Shown here: piece by piece, positions 1 through 12,200 of the stretch
Position numbering within the stretch: the stretch's first letter is position 1
Layout: each line of letters begins with the position of its first letter
Source: Acanthaster planci
Taxonomy: Eukaryota > Echinodermata > Asteroidea > Valvatida > Acanthasteridae
Length of the DNA: 37,961 nt
Assembly (NCBI RefSeq): GCF_001949145.1
Contig: NW_019091621.1
Span: forward strand, 1 to 37,961
Reading direction: 5' to 3'
The notes under the pieces: generated by a model
Seen by the model: the letters and a program-made list of their open reading frames with translations, nothing else
Databases searched by the model: none
Told to the model about the DNA's origin: nothing
Program-made: the position numbers and the translations under genes

Positions 1-3000
1 ATAAACCATCAGAAACATGTCCAATATGTCCCCCTAAAAGCCAAATTTAGCAGGGAAAATATCCAAACATTTTCTTAGAAAACACAATTTTTCAGACCAG
101 CAACATAGGGTTTGTGCACAGGGTGTAAAGCAATATCCATGTACACACTGTACATGGTACCCCTAGACATGCCAGACCTGTGGGGTTCATTGTCTGTCAT
201 GCTCCCACAAACAGCTTGGTGGCACAGTGGACAACTGGGTACATGTATGGAACTCTTTCCATGCCTCCTAATCTGAAGAGGACCAAAGAGCAGCACTCTC
301 AGTTTCAAATGAGCTCTACATTGTGGGTAACACGTCTACACTCATATACATGTATTAACAGTTACAGTTTGTCTGACATGTACATGTAGCCTACAATGTT
401 TTTTTCCAAGGAACTGGTTTATTAAAATGGAGAAATTCTACTTAAAGGTAGCATGTCTATACTAATGGCTACTAACATTTTCATTTAATGTTCACACATA
501 CCGGTAAAACATATCTGTAAATACATGTATGTATACCGTACATGTACATTCTAATTTTTGCACAAAGCCTTTTCTGCAGTGCATAAAAGTACAGAAAGCT
601 GTCATAAGTACTCGTACATAACGTATGAAAACTTAAATACCTTGTGTTGGGTGACTCAAGATGGTCTCAAGTTGGCATCAGGAAAATTGAAAATTTACCA
701 CTGTGACTTTCAACCCCTAGACAGGGCAAGGAAATCTAATACTGTCAGAGCATTTAAATCCTGCCTCAATTCTGACTTGTTGCCACAAGCCGGTGGGGAC
801 TTGTGCATATACTGTAAGAACTGCAGATTCTTAAGTTTAACCAATTAGCAACATCCTTGTTCACTTCCTCCCCCCCCTCACTGTTACTCCAAGGCCAGTG
901 TATACATGTACTTTTCCACTCATCGCAGCCTGTCTAATTCCCAATATGGCAGCTTCCTGCGCAGTCTTTGTTCGTCAATATCCTGAGTGTCGCTGCATAA
1001 TTAAGCATGCCGACTCACTCCTGGCTTCCTTTCCTCGCTTCTGGCCAGCTTCATCCCTGCTAACTGCTGCACTGCCGGTGTGTGTGTACATGTACGTCTG
1101 TCCCTCACTCTCGTCAGGCATTGCAGGGCACAGGCAGCCTGATGACTAGACCCGAGTGTGGTGCAGCAGTGCCCAGCGGGATGTGTACCAGGCACTTAAA
1201 AATAGTCCTTGAAAGTTGGCTTGGGTGATGGACTTACATGTACATGCAACTCCCTCCTCCAACCTACCAGCAGTGCCCGCGTGTATTCACTATGAACAAT
1301 GCCAGATCAATCACCAGTATCGTGCACCCTCAAACCTGCTCCCTGGATTTAACCGGCTGTGGCGTGAGGTGCCGACATGACTTCGCTGTACAAGTTCAGG
1401 ATTAAAAAATCGCCCAAAAACCAGAGCAAATCGGTGAGAGAAGGCAGTAACAAGAGAGGTCAGTAGGCAAAAGATTCCGAGGTCAAGGGGTTTCAGTTTG
1501 GAGCATGTTGCTTGTGTTAAATTGAGTCGCTGAATTTGCTGACTGTGTCCTGCTTGACTCACCTCACAAGACAGAGCTGTACTTTCTATTTTTAAAGTTG
1601 GGCAGAGACTGGATGTTATGGTTTACTTTGTAGTGTGATGAGAGTGGAACATCTGTGTGGTTGCCAAAGCCCAAGTAAAATGTAGGGTACTGAGGAAATC
1701 TTTCTTTATCTGTTTATTGGTTTTGTATTTAATGCATGTACCGGTGTGTAGGATCCCATACATGTACATGTACACGTAATGTCCCAGAATTAGGAGTAAT
1801 GCATGACAGAAAGCATGGTGAAAGCGACCAATCACTTTAGCAGGTTTTAAGTGTTTCTACAATCAAAACAACAATTGACACCTGTGAGATAAACATACAT
1901 GCTTGCAAGCTGAAGGCCTACAATGTACCGTAGTTTGAATGAAACAACACACCTGAACATGTAAGAGCATTTCCTGTTCTTACACCATTGTTATATTCCC
2001 TTTTACGGTCAAAAATGGACAAAACAAAATGTGCCTGTCAGTTTTAACATTAAAATGGACGTTGATTTTTATTTCAAATAAAAAATCACTCTGTGGTCTT
2101 AATTCAGTCATAACCTCAACATTGATCCACACGATGAGCAGGTTGTGGAGTGCTCAAGGCATGGTAAAACTGTCAACCATCTGGGAAACAATTGCCAACG
2201 TGACAGTAACTTACTGGCCCCTTTACTTTGTTTTGCTGCCATACCAGTTTTCAAACTCTGAGAAATAAAAGTAAATTTCTTTTACACATGAGAGAAAATG
2301 AAAGCTGAAAGTTTAGAAAATGATACAAAATGTATAGGTGTACATGTTCTGTATACTTTATAACTGTATAAATTCGAGATGTTCTAATGTGTAAACTTCT
2401 TTGGGCAAATATATGAAGTGCCATTATCTGTACTGTTGGCCAAATAGAATTCATTCCTTCATTGCCCGACAAAATATGAGAATGTGTTTGACTACATGTA
2501 TGTGTGCAGTCCTGAGAAGACAAACCCAAGATGTCAGAATTCAGAGGAGGCAGAATTTGAAAAAGGAACTGCATAATTATACAAGATGGTATGGTCAACT
2601 CTATTGTAGCAAAGGAGTTTCAAGTACATCATATTTCTAGCTCATATCTAAGCTGAATTCTCCTCATGAAAAAAAGTTGGCCACTTCTCCAGTCATTTTG
2701 AAATAATCCAATGAGAAAGCTGTAGACGGTACCACGGCGGTGGAACTGCCCACCTTTTAAAAGGTTTTGAGGTTTTAACCCCCCCTCCACCACCACCACC
2801 ATTTCCCACCAAGCTATTGGCCGTACAAAAAAATTGACCTCTCAACCAAAAAATCTGGGATTCACCCCTGCTCAGGCTTCCCCTCCCACTTTCAAACCGT
2901 TTCACTACCAGTCAGACATTGACAAAGTGAAGTTACTGAGCCTAAACATTTGGGCCTAAATTGCTACAACAAAATTTTCAGGCTCCTGTCATTTTTTTTG

Positions 3001-3073
3001 TACTTACATGTATATGTAAATGTTGGCAATGCTGTTGGTGACATGCCTCCATCTTGTGTCTCGTCCTCTGCAG
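1..3073. other. Upstream region, no secure gene
   Basis: No open reading frame here resembles a known protein. The stretch is AT-rich and carries many TACATGTA and ACATGTAC palindromes (for example near 240, 378, 524, 1088 and 1759). There is a C-rich low-complexity block near 2779-2810 with CCA trinucleotide repeats. The missing 5' coding exon or exons of the ENTR1-like gene should lie here or further upstream; the only candidate I could see is 1377-1433. The region is probably promoter-proximal sequence and/or intron of that gene. Confidence 0.5.
1377..1433 (+). CDS. Candidate first coding exon (weak)
   Basis: An ATG with a purine at -3 opens a basic 19-codon stretch beginning MTSLYKFRIKKSPKN. 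It runs directly into a consensus donor, GTGAGA, at 1434. The lysine-rich composition looks protein-like and the strand matches the downstream ENTR1-like gene. The exon would end in phase 0, whereas the exon at 3074 needs one extra base from its predecessor. The two therefore cannot be joined directly and a further exon of length 3n+1 would be needed between them. I do not recognise the peptide. It may be a chance match or the start of another transcript. Confidence 0.25.
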
Positions 3074-3213
3074 ATCAAGGGGACGATAAAGACGAGGACC
3101 CCAACAATCCGTTTTCCTTCAAGGAATTTGTCAAGAAGGACAAGCGGAAGGCCGTCTATTACAACTCCAAGGAAGGAGACATTGACGGCTTCAGCCCAAG
3201 CGACAGTGAACCG
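3074..3213 (+). CDS. ENTR1: ENTR1-like exon with NPFSF motif
   Basis: A strong pyrimidine-rich acceptor ends in CAG at 3071-3073 and the donor GTAACA follows at 3214. The exon enters at codon position 2 and leaves in phase 0. It encodes an acidic lead-in, DDKDEDPN, then NPFSFKEFVKK, then GDIDGFSPSDSEP. In vertebrate ENTR1 the matching conserved block is an acidic run followed by NPFSFREF. An in-frame ATG at 3043, with G at -3, lies inside the pyrimidine tract of the acceptor. It could be a start only if transcription begins just upstream without this splice. Confidence 0.85.
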
Positions 3214-6200
3214 GTAACATTTAAAATGTGACCTCTTACTTTTTGAGCTGTAATTGTTTCCTCACAAAGCAGCCATGCATGCTGTCTGTTTCACCAGTTG
3301 CACATTTTGGAAGGACTAACGCAAAGCATTGATTGGACCAGTATGCACAGTTGGCAGGAAGGAATCTCACCTTAGTTTTAGACACACCTGGTACAGAATC
3401 TCTACAAACTCAAGTGGCCAATAGAGTATAAGGCCGCGACAAAATCAATTGGCTATGGCTAGTCTCGAACCCAGTGGTTTCCACGGGCCTGTTTTGCATA
3501 CATAGGTCAGACATGGCCTAATAAGTGAAGCTGTAACAGGTTTGTAAGACGGTGGCCTCGGTGGACTGGATACATGCACCATGTCCCAATCAATGGATGC
3601 ATATTGTGCATGCATATAAGTTGAGAGTTTCTGCAGAAATTGACCGGCCAGAGGTGGTGCTGTTCATGTTTTACTTAGGTCAAGATTCCATACATAATCA
3701 CCATGGGAAATATAGTCCCTGCACAGTTCTGGTATGCAGGGACATGCAGATGGACAGCTATGGTGTCTGTACACTATTACTGTATAAGTTGTTTACTTAA
3801 ATGTTCACTTGTTCACAGTGTATGTGTTACTTTGTACATATTGAAGAGTGGTTTCTTTTTCTTGCATGGAGCTGTCATGCTGATTGTCCACCTTCATAGA
3901 AAAGCATAGATTTCCAGGAAAAAAGACAATGAATGAAAACCGAGACATGCGTATAGCTTCTGAGTTAAGTTGTCCCGCAGGGCACAAGTTCCAAGTTATG
4001 TGCGCAGTATGCATGTCACTCCTTCACGTACATGTACGTGTACAACGCATGGCCAGCATCAGCCATACAGTTGATGATGATCACAGGCCCCTGGTACGGG
4101 CAAGCACAGTGCAATCTGAACATGATCCTTCGCCACAGACCAACCCGTGGTGACTCACCTAAGCCAGTTGTTTTTTCCTCCCATTTAGGGATTGTCTGCT
4201 AAAAGCTAGTTGTTACAATGAACTAGCACCCTGTTAAATGTACAGTCCATCATTTATAATCTGTGCATTGCATTCCTTTGAGGCAACAAATATGCTTAAA
4301 ATCCAAAGAAGGTTGTACATGTATAACAACTAACCTGATGGAGTTTCCGCTTAGTGATTGCTGTCTATTCCGAGAAAAACAATATTCTCAAACATGTTGA
4401 ACATCCTATATAAACAGTAGAATCTCAAAGTCAGGTCAAAAATTGTGGATTGATGTTTTGAATTATTCCCAAGCAATTTCATGCTCTGAACCAACGAATT
4501 ATAGCAGTGGTGTGCATATGTACAATGTGTCAAGGCTTGTGCACACTTTGCCGAATTAGATACAATCTACTGATAGCAGTTTCCTAAAGTATGTCATTAG
4601 ACGCATCATTTGAAATGGCGTTCTCTCATTGTTTTCTTTACAATTGTAAATGACAACTTGAAAGAATACTTTTACAGGGAATTGCATTATGTAACCCTCT
4701 TTAAACACAAGTTTACTTTTCAACAATAAATTTGTTTGGACAACTGCAAATGGTGGACTGTACCAATACCTTTAACAAGCCTGTTGGATATGAACAAGTT
4801 TAGTTAGAATGCATGCATGCAGGGGTAGAGTTTGTTAAAGGTTAAAATGTTATGTGGATTGTTTTGAGACAGTGCATGTTTTTAGGGAGCAGAAAAATTG
4901 GATCCTGCAATGACTACATGTAAATGTTACATATACATGTAGGAATCCTGCCAACCACAGTAAAGGTGCAATGAATTTTTCTTGGACAGAATTTTTCTGC
5001 AACTTTGCTTTCTTCTGCAATGTATGAAAACTCTTTTACATTTCTCTTTGGTTAAATGCACTGTAAGGTACACTTTCCTGCACTCATAAAATTATCCATG
5101 CCTTCCTCTGCAACTGAGGGCACTGTCGCCATGATGTCATCCAAGGAAGACATGGTTCGGTACATGTAGGTTTTTCTGTTCAAATTGGGAACCCAGAATT
5201 TACTTATCAAAAACCATTTCTGAAAAGGGATTGATGTTTATTGCTATAAGATGCAAATAAATAAGAATGAATCAGCGGAGAATTGCTGATTTAACCCACC
5301 AAAATCTACAAAATGGCTCTGTGTACAAACTAACGTAACTTTGAGGCTTTCTTCTTGGGATGACATCACAATTTTGCTCGTGAATATGGAAATATCATTA
5401 GCATAAAAACAAAAAGGGCAGTAAAATACCCTTTGAAATGGTGAAACAAAAATTGGAAATAAGGTTAACTGAGACCCAAAGGTGCAGTTTGAAGGTTTAT
5501 ATTAAAATAAATTGATCACAGCTACCCTTTAAGAATCGGAGAATTGTCAGTTCTCCATGTACTCTTTGACTTCTTCCTTTGCATACACATGTAAAATGAG
5601 CTCAAGAAATCAAATGTAACACCCCCAAATTGTTTTCTATTGGCTAAATCTAGCTGCAGTGCACAAGGAACTGTCTAAAAGTTGTGACAACATCACCGTC
5701 TTCCTTGGGAATAATAAGTTGTGAGATACTGCTGCAAGTAAAAAAAAAAACAAAGAATACAATTAAACATAAAATAAGACCTTGAAAAAAAAGTCGTAGT
5801 TTGAGCAGTGGTGCATGCAAGTTGCATCTCACAGTTGTCAAGCTGTGATAAACTATGTGTACCTTAAACACAGATCCGGGGTTATTTTTTGATATGTTGT
5901 ATGGATCTATTATCAGGAAATGTTGTAACGACTTTGAATTCCTGCTCTTGTTCTGTTTTGCATGCTGCATCTTGATACATTCCTGAAGCATGAAGACACT
6001 GGTACTACTCTCAAGGAACCATCCAAGAACCTGCATGATATTTTCAATGAGGGCAAAGGAGACGATGACGGGGATGATGACGGGGATGATGATGATGATG
6101 ATGATGATGATGAAATTGTAAGTAAAAAAAATGGCCTGCTCGTCATTGGATCAGTGAATGCTGTAAATGGGCAACTTTTGTTTTAGCCTGATTTACATGT

Positions 6201-9200
6201 AATTACAATTGTATGCAACCAAACCTGACAAAGTTGAAAGAACTGTGCTTGAGATTTAAAGGAATCTGCTACAAATTAAATCAGTAGACCTAATAATCAC
6301 AAAAAGCCATTTGTGTTCATGTTTCCTGAATCTCGTTTTTCAATGTAATCTATCAAATAGGGCGGTGCCAGACTATTTTGGGTTCCATGACTCACTTTAA
6401 TATTTAAAAAAAAATGTTGCTAAAAACATTCAGATTAGTAAATCACATATTATTATTATTATTCATTATTTATGAAATTGATCTTTTGTTAACATTCCTC
6501 ATTGCTTTTATTTTTTGGTTGGGTTCCCTAAACTAGATCATTTACGTCATCTTCAATTCAATAATGTCAACTTGTGAATAACTTTGGAAACCTTAGCATT
6601 TTTGCCTCAGCATCCTTTCTAACATAAAAGGAAAGCACTTCCTTCTTTTCCCTGTGTTTCCCTGACACTTGACTTGGGGAAATAATTACTCTGTGTCTCT
6701 AGCTATTGGCAAGCTACAGTTGTAAAAGGAGGCTGACAAGTTGGACCTGTTTTGGTAGGAAACTGCTACTGTCCATCAGATGTCAGTCATCACATCCGAT
6801 AGACGTGATCAGAAAACATGACTTAAGGACTTCTGACTTGCCAAATTCATTTGTGACTTGGATTTACCAGTACCTCATCTTTTTTGATATCTCCATTGAA
6901 TGCTGCTGCATTGGCATTTGGAATATTTTGCATCTAGGGTAAATGTTCATGTACTGACAAGACTCCATTACACGTACATGTATATGTACATTTATATATG
7001 TACATATACATGTACATGTACATGTACATTTAGACAGCAGTTACAGGCTGTATGCACATGTGGTGCTTCCACTCTGTCAATATTATTTACAAACAATAAA
7101 TTTTATGCTAGGCATTAAAGGGAATGCAAAAAAGAAATTGACACAGTCCCACACTCTTGTATGTGTACATGTACATATCATGTCCTGGTAGTTGTTATTG
7201 CACAAGCATCTATCAGTACCACTACATACCGGTATGTTCACCACCACGCTTTGTGTAGCAAGTTAGCTCACACTTTGTAACGCATGATGTTACACGTGGC
7301 TGTCTAAGTGGTTGTGTGCATGTGCATCGGTACCAGTACATGTGGCACATGGCTACGAATGCACGTACCAGAAGAGTTTTACTACTCGCAGACGTCCTGA
7401 GATTTTATAAGTGTTTCTTGCACACCAGGTGCCCACAAAAACTACAGGTACCGGCACCTTGCTCTCATGTGCATGGTATGCCTGATGGTGCATGGCATGC
7501 CTGATGGTGCATGCATAATTTTGTCTCGGGATTCGAGCAGAATGCCAGCCACTTTCCCATCAAATGGTAATCAGTACGGGAAGCTGCAATAAGACGGTAC
7601 TGGTTGGTGCCATGTGAAACACAGTCACCTAGGACATGAACTTTAGATTCGGAAGTCAGCCACGATGATTAGGTGGCTATTTCAGAATGTGCTATTTTTG
7701 AACATCTTTTCCTTTTGAGTTGTAGCTCATTTTTTTCCCGTGCCAATATTTTGTAAAGATACATACATGTACAAACAGAATCATAGAATTTATCTCAGTA
7801 TGTTTGGGTGAATGGTAATTTATATGATGTTTGAGACTGTTAGTTTGTACAAATCATTTTTTCATCTCTATAGTTCTTTATCTTGATTTTTTTGGGAAGC
7901 TGCTCAGTAGTTAGATGACCACGGTATTCTTGAGCAATTTTCTTTTGTGATTTGAAACAATATCAAGACATTCTTCAGTCTTGGAGGCAAAACAGCAGCC
8001 ATATTACAAGATGGCTGATTCATTACAAACCAACTTTGGAGAAATAATTCCCGTTTGCTGTGAGTGGGGTAGTGAAAAGACCGGTGCCCTCGATGTTTGT
8101 GTGGTCTGTCCATTTTCAGGAGAATTTACATAGTGCTACCACAGACTTCATCATATTTCTACCGTGACATCCACCACACAGACCTTTAAAATACCTCTTT
8201 CCATCATCATTTGTGCTAGCCCTTTTTCAATTTTCTCTGTCTGTTTTCACTCCTTGAGAAGTTGTGGTCACCCTTAGGCCTGTCAAATCACAAATAATGT
8301 AAACTTTGCCTGTCTCTATTCAATCAGAATTAAGGTCTTAAGAAAGGAAGTCTTGTGTTTCAAGGCAGAAAGAAAATTGATGAAGGCCTAATGGATGAAG
8401 TTTCTCAGCGGGGGATTTACTAGTACTTGACAGAATGGCTTGATCTACGGGGACTTATGAAAACCCATTGAAGAAAGTGCCCCTGCAAAGGTTTGAACCC
8501 AGTCTAAGCAGAATCTCTCGATCAGGTGTTTTTAGTAGCATGAAACTACTGAGAATATTTCTGGTCCCCCCAGGTGGGATGTTGGTCCATAGCAGGTTGG
8601 GCTCCAGCTACATGTGCATGTAATACTGACACTTATTTATACTCCTGGGTTGAGAGAGACGAATAAGGGTGAAGTTTCTGGGCACAGTGTAGAGACTACA
8701 AAGTGCTCTGCTGCGCTCTGTACCCAATTCCGGGAGAACCACTTAATCAGGTGTGTTATATGGAGTGAAGAAAGTCTACGAAAATCTGCCAAATGTTTAC
8801 TCTCTATGAATTGTAAGTGCACTTGGAAGTATTCATACCTGATTGTACATTCTAGGTCATGTAGATTACTGGTAGTGAAGTGAATACATCACGTGTGCAA
8901 TTATGTGTGTAAAAGGCAAGAGCGCAAGAAGCAGCGTGTGAACAAACGGGCGCATACTCCACTTGTTTGCGGCACTGCACTTTCTGGTTCCTATTGATTC
9001 GCCTGAAACCTGGAATCTGTTAGGGTGTCGCTGGATGAATTTGACCCTTGGTCTAGGCAGACCACATGGTCAAGGAGAGACGAGCGAAAGCCCTGTGCAG
9101 AAAGTGTACTGCAGGCATTTGAACCCAGGTTTTTTAACCACCCATTTGTTCTGATAGAAACCAGATGGAATCTTAAAAATGCGTCACAGGAAGGATGCTA

Positions 9201-12200
9201 AAAGGGAATCGGAGGAACAGGTACTGATTTGAAAACCAGATCTGCAAAATTGTCTTTAGAAAAAATGAATTTGATTTGAAAAAACTGTGTGACCAGATCA
9301 GATTGAAAACCTACGTATAACTTGCTAACCGATTCTGAAAGGATTTACACCAAAGTCTAACTTAAGTGGCACAAATATTTGTCACTGTTCTGTTGTCTGA
9401 TTTCCTCAGCTCAGAAATTAGGTCTATAAAATATCCGGCATTAAGTTTCTTCATTGAAGCAACCCAAAACAACCCCATGTCTGGCCTTACGATGAAAGAG
9501 AAAAGTTTGCAAGCGACTGTTTGTGGAAAGCAAGTTGGAAATAAAAAGTATGCTTTTCCATCATGTTTAGCTAATGTACATGTGTACCTGCACATCTACA
9601 TTGTACACGTATGTTCTTCACATGCACTTGTGACTTGTGTGCTACATGTATGTGTACAGTGAATGTTGTATTTCCTGCTCAGAGGTGAGCACATTTGTGG
9701 GATGTTCAGTATGTGATGTTCAGGGTGCATGTAGATGAACTGTTCAGCTCATTGTGCAGGTTGCTATTGCAGAGTCCTGCTGTTTTTCGAGTGTTTGGGA
9801 TTGTACATGCACCGGGGGGGGGGAGCGTTCAGGAAATCAAGTCAGCAGCATACCCCCTCTAGATCTACCCAGACAATATTGAGATTGTACAGGTATAAAT
9901 CTTTCTCTTATATTCCAAGCAATTTGCCACTTCTCATTTTTGGCTCTATTTTAATCGCATGGGTATGGTAACATTAGTGGCTGGGGGAGGGGTTTTCAAC
10001 CTCCACCCCTCCCACATCCCCTCCCCCCAATCTGCAGCTAAAAGTGGTATGTTAAGCCTTGGCATAAATGAATTTCCTGTAGGACATAATTGCTTCCCCC
10101 TGTAGGCTGTTTCACTATGAGTGATGGCTATCCTTAATTCTCACAAATTCATTCAATCTCTGGGACTGTTGTCCCATTACATCTCCAAATTGCGTCTTGT
10201 CTTTCTGTGACTTAACCCATAAAAGCTCAACTGGTCTTAGGCCTGCCTGTGTGTGTATGTACATGTGAATTTAAGTAAAGCTTAAAAAGAAGCGAAACTT
10301 GGCCCAAAACAAGTCAAAAGGAAAAGAGAGGTCGTCGTGAGAGGAAATGAGTCAGGCAGCCAGCTAATGACACTGAGGTGGCCGTGATGTTTTGTGTCAA
10401 CCCAACCTGTGCTCACTGTACCCACCCTCTTGCTTTGTACGTCTGCTCCCCTGTCAATTGGTCAGTCGTGGCTACCTCTAGTTGTCATCAGGGGGCCGTG
10501 TGTCATCCGCTTGAGACTGGCTGATTCATTCTCGTTTGGGAATCAGTGCACGCTCAGAGCTTGGCAAAGAGATAATTTTGTTTGTTCATAAGGGGTCTGA
10601 ATCCTTGGTGAGTACTTGCACATCCTCTGTCTTGCGGGGAATTTATAGTAGTTTGGATCCAGACAAAATGCAGTGTTCTTAGTGCATGATTGCAGCTTGA
10701 AGCAGTACACTTGGCTGTAACTTTTTGACTGGTTGGAGTTCGCTGGTACATGTGAGGGCAGTATACATGTACATGAGTGGCAGCTGCTGTGCTCTGTAGA
10801 ACTAGAGGCAGATTTCTTAGCAGGTTAGATGGTCAACATGAAGCGATCTTGATTATGACAGGTACTTGATAGTAATGAGGAATCTTGTTGGACAGTTGCG
10901 GGTAAGTGGAGTTGTTTGTGCTCCTGGAACATAAAAGAGTTTTTGTGTGGTTTGACTTTGCGTGGCAAAAAGATATCACACAAAAGTTAGATTTGTTTTT
11001 AGAATTTGAAGGCAGACTGTCTAATACTGAAGTCAAAAAGATCTCAGTTGCTGCAGAGTGATTAACTTTGAAACAAGGTACTTTTATACCGTGAATTCTG
11101 AAGAAGTGCTATGGATATTACTCCGGCGTATTACATGCACACATTCAGGTGCTCGCAGCCCAGAAATCCCTAACTGATACATTTCAAGGAGAATGGGGGA
11201 AAACGTCCTTCAAGCTTCTCAAATTATCTCGACTGTTTTGCACCATGGCAGTCAAACTGATCACTTTTAGTCTGATTGGCCTGTTCTCTGGGAGGTCTAC
11301 AGATGAAGCAGAATACCCTTTTGAGTGCTTAAATAAATATTGATGAGATAATCATTTGATGTGATTGAGAACTTTCACAAGGTAATCTTAGATCTCAAAC
11401 TCGGATGCGTACTTTTGCCCAATGTGAATTTCAGAATGTGGATGCGAATTTCGAAAGGTAGTTGCTACAGCTCGTATCCTCCTAATGATTGTGTCCGCCT
11501 TAAATCCAAGATTATTTTTTCAGCTATTCCCGGCACAAGTGCTGAAGTTGCAGTTTTCAAATACTCTGTGCAGATAAACTGCAAAGCCTCACAGGAGTTG
11601 GGATTTCACCTGTTTCTTAATACCAGTTATGGTTCTGTTGGTCCACTGCCATCTAGCACAGACGTCATCAGGGTTACTGTATCATAATTGCCACTTAACC
11701 TATTAGTACTCTCTGTTTCCAAAATGCTGCTTAAATGTGTCTTCACAGCAACTGCTCTCATCCACATAGGAAAAACTTAACAGATGCTTATATAATGCTT
11801 TGAGTCATCAGAAAGCAAGTGTAGTTTGTCTATATAAAATGTACATATCTGCGTAGGCTGTAACCACGTCACTCTCCTGTAGGCTTACATGTACGTTGCA
11901 GTTATAACGTCTTTAACGTCAGCAGCAGTCTGACTTGCAGTTTTTTTGACAGTTTGACTCAGCTTTTCCCGTCATGTAATGCGACCACTTCTGGGTAATG
12001 CAGCGGTGTGTTTTGGAAGGGAAGAAAAGGAAACTGTGTGAATTGTCACCGCTGTCCTTTCAGCGTTTGCCACCTTTTTCAAACTCATTCTCAGTATTCC
12101 ATCAGTCAACCATGATGGAATTTCAACTCCTTGGCTGCGGCTCGATGTAATGCATGAACTTGAGTTGAAACAGATGACGCCAGAAGCTGAGAGTTTCCAT

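Noticed and set aside
558-848. 96-codon + strand open frame
   Set aside because: No domain, signal or splice context; composition is like the surrounding non-coding sequence.
2401-2640. Possible ENTR1 linking exon after a TGTGTGCAG acceptor (2502-2580)
   Set aside because: One frame is acidic and protein-like, but it meets a stop before any usable donor.
11361-11687. 108-codon + strand open frame in an ENTR1-like intron
   Set aside because: No family resemblance and not needed to join the exons; AT-rich composition makes chance likely.
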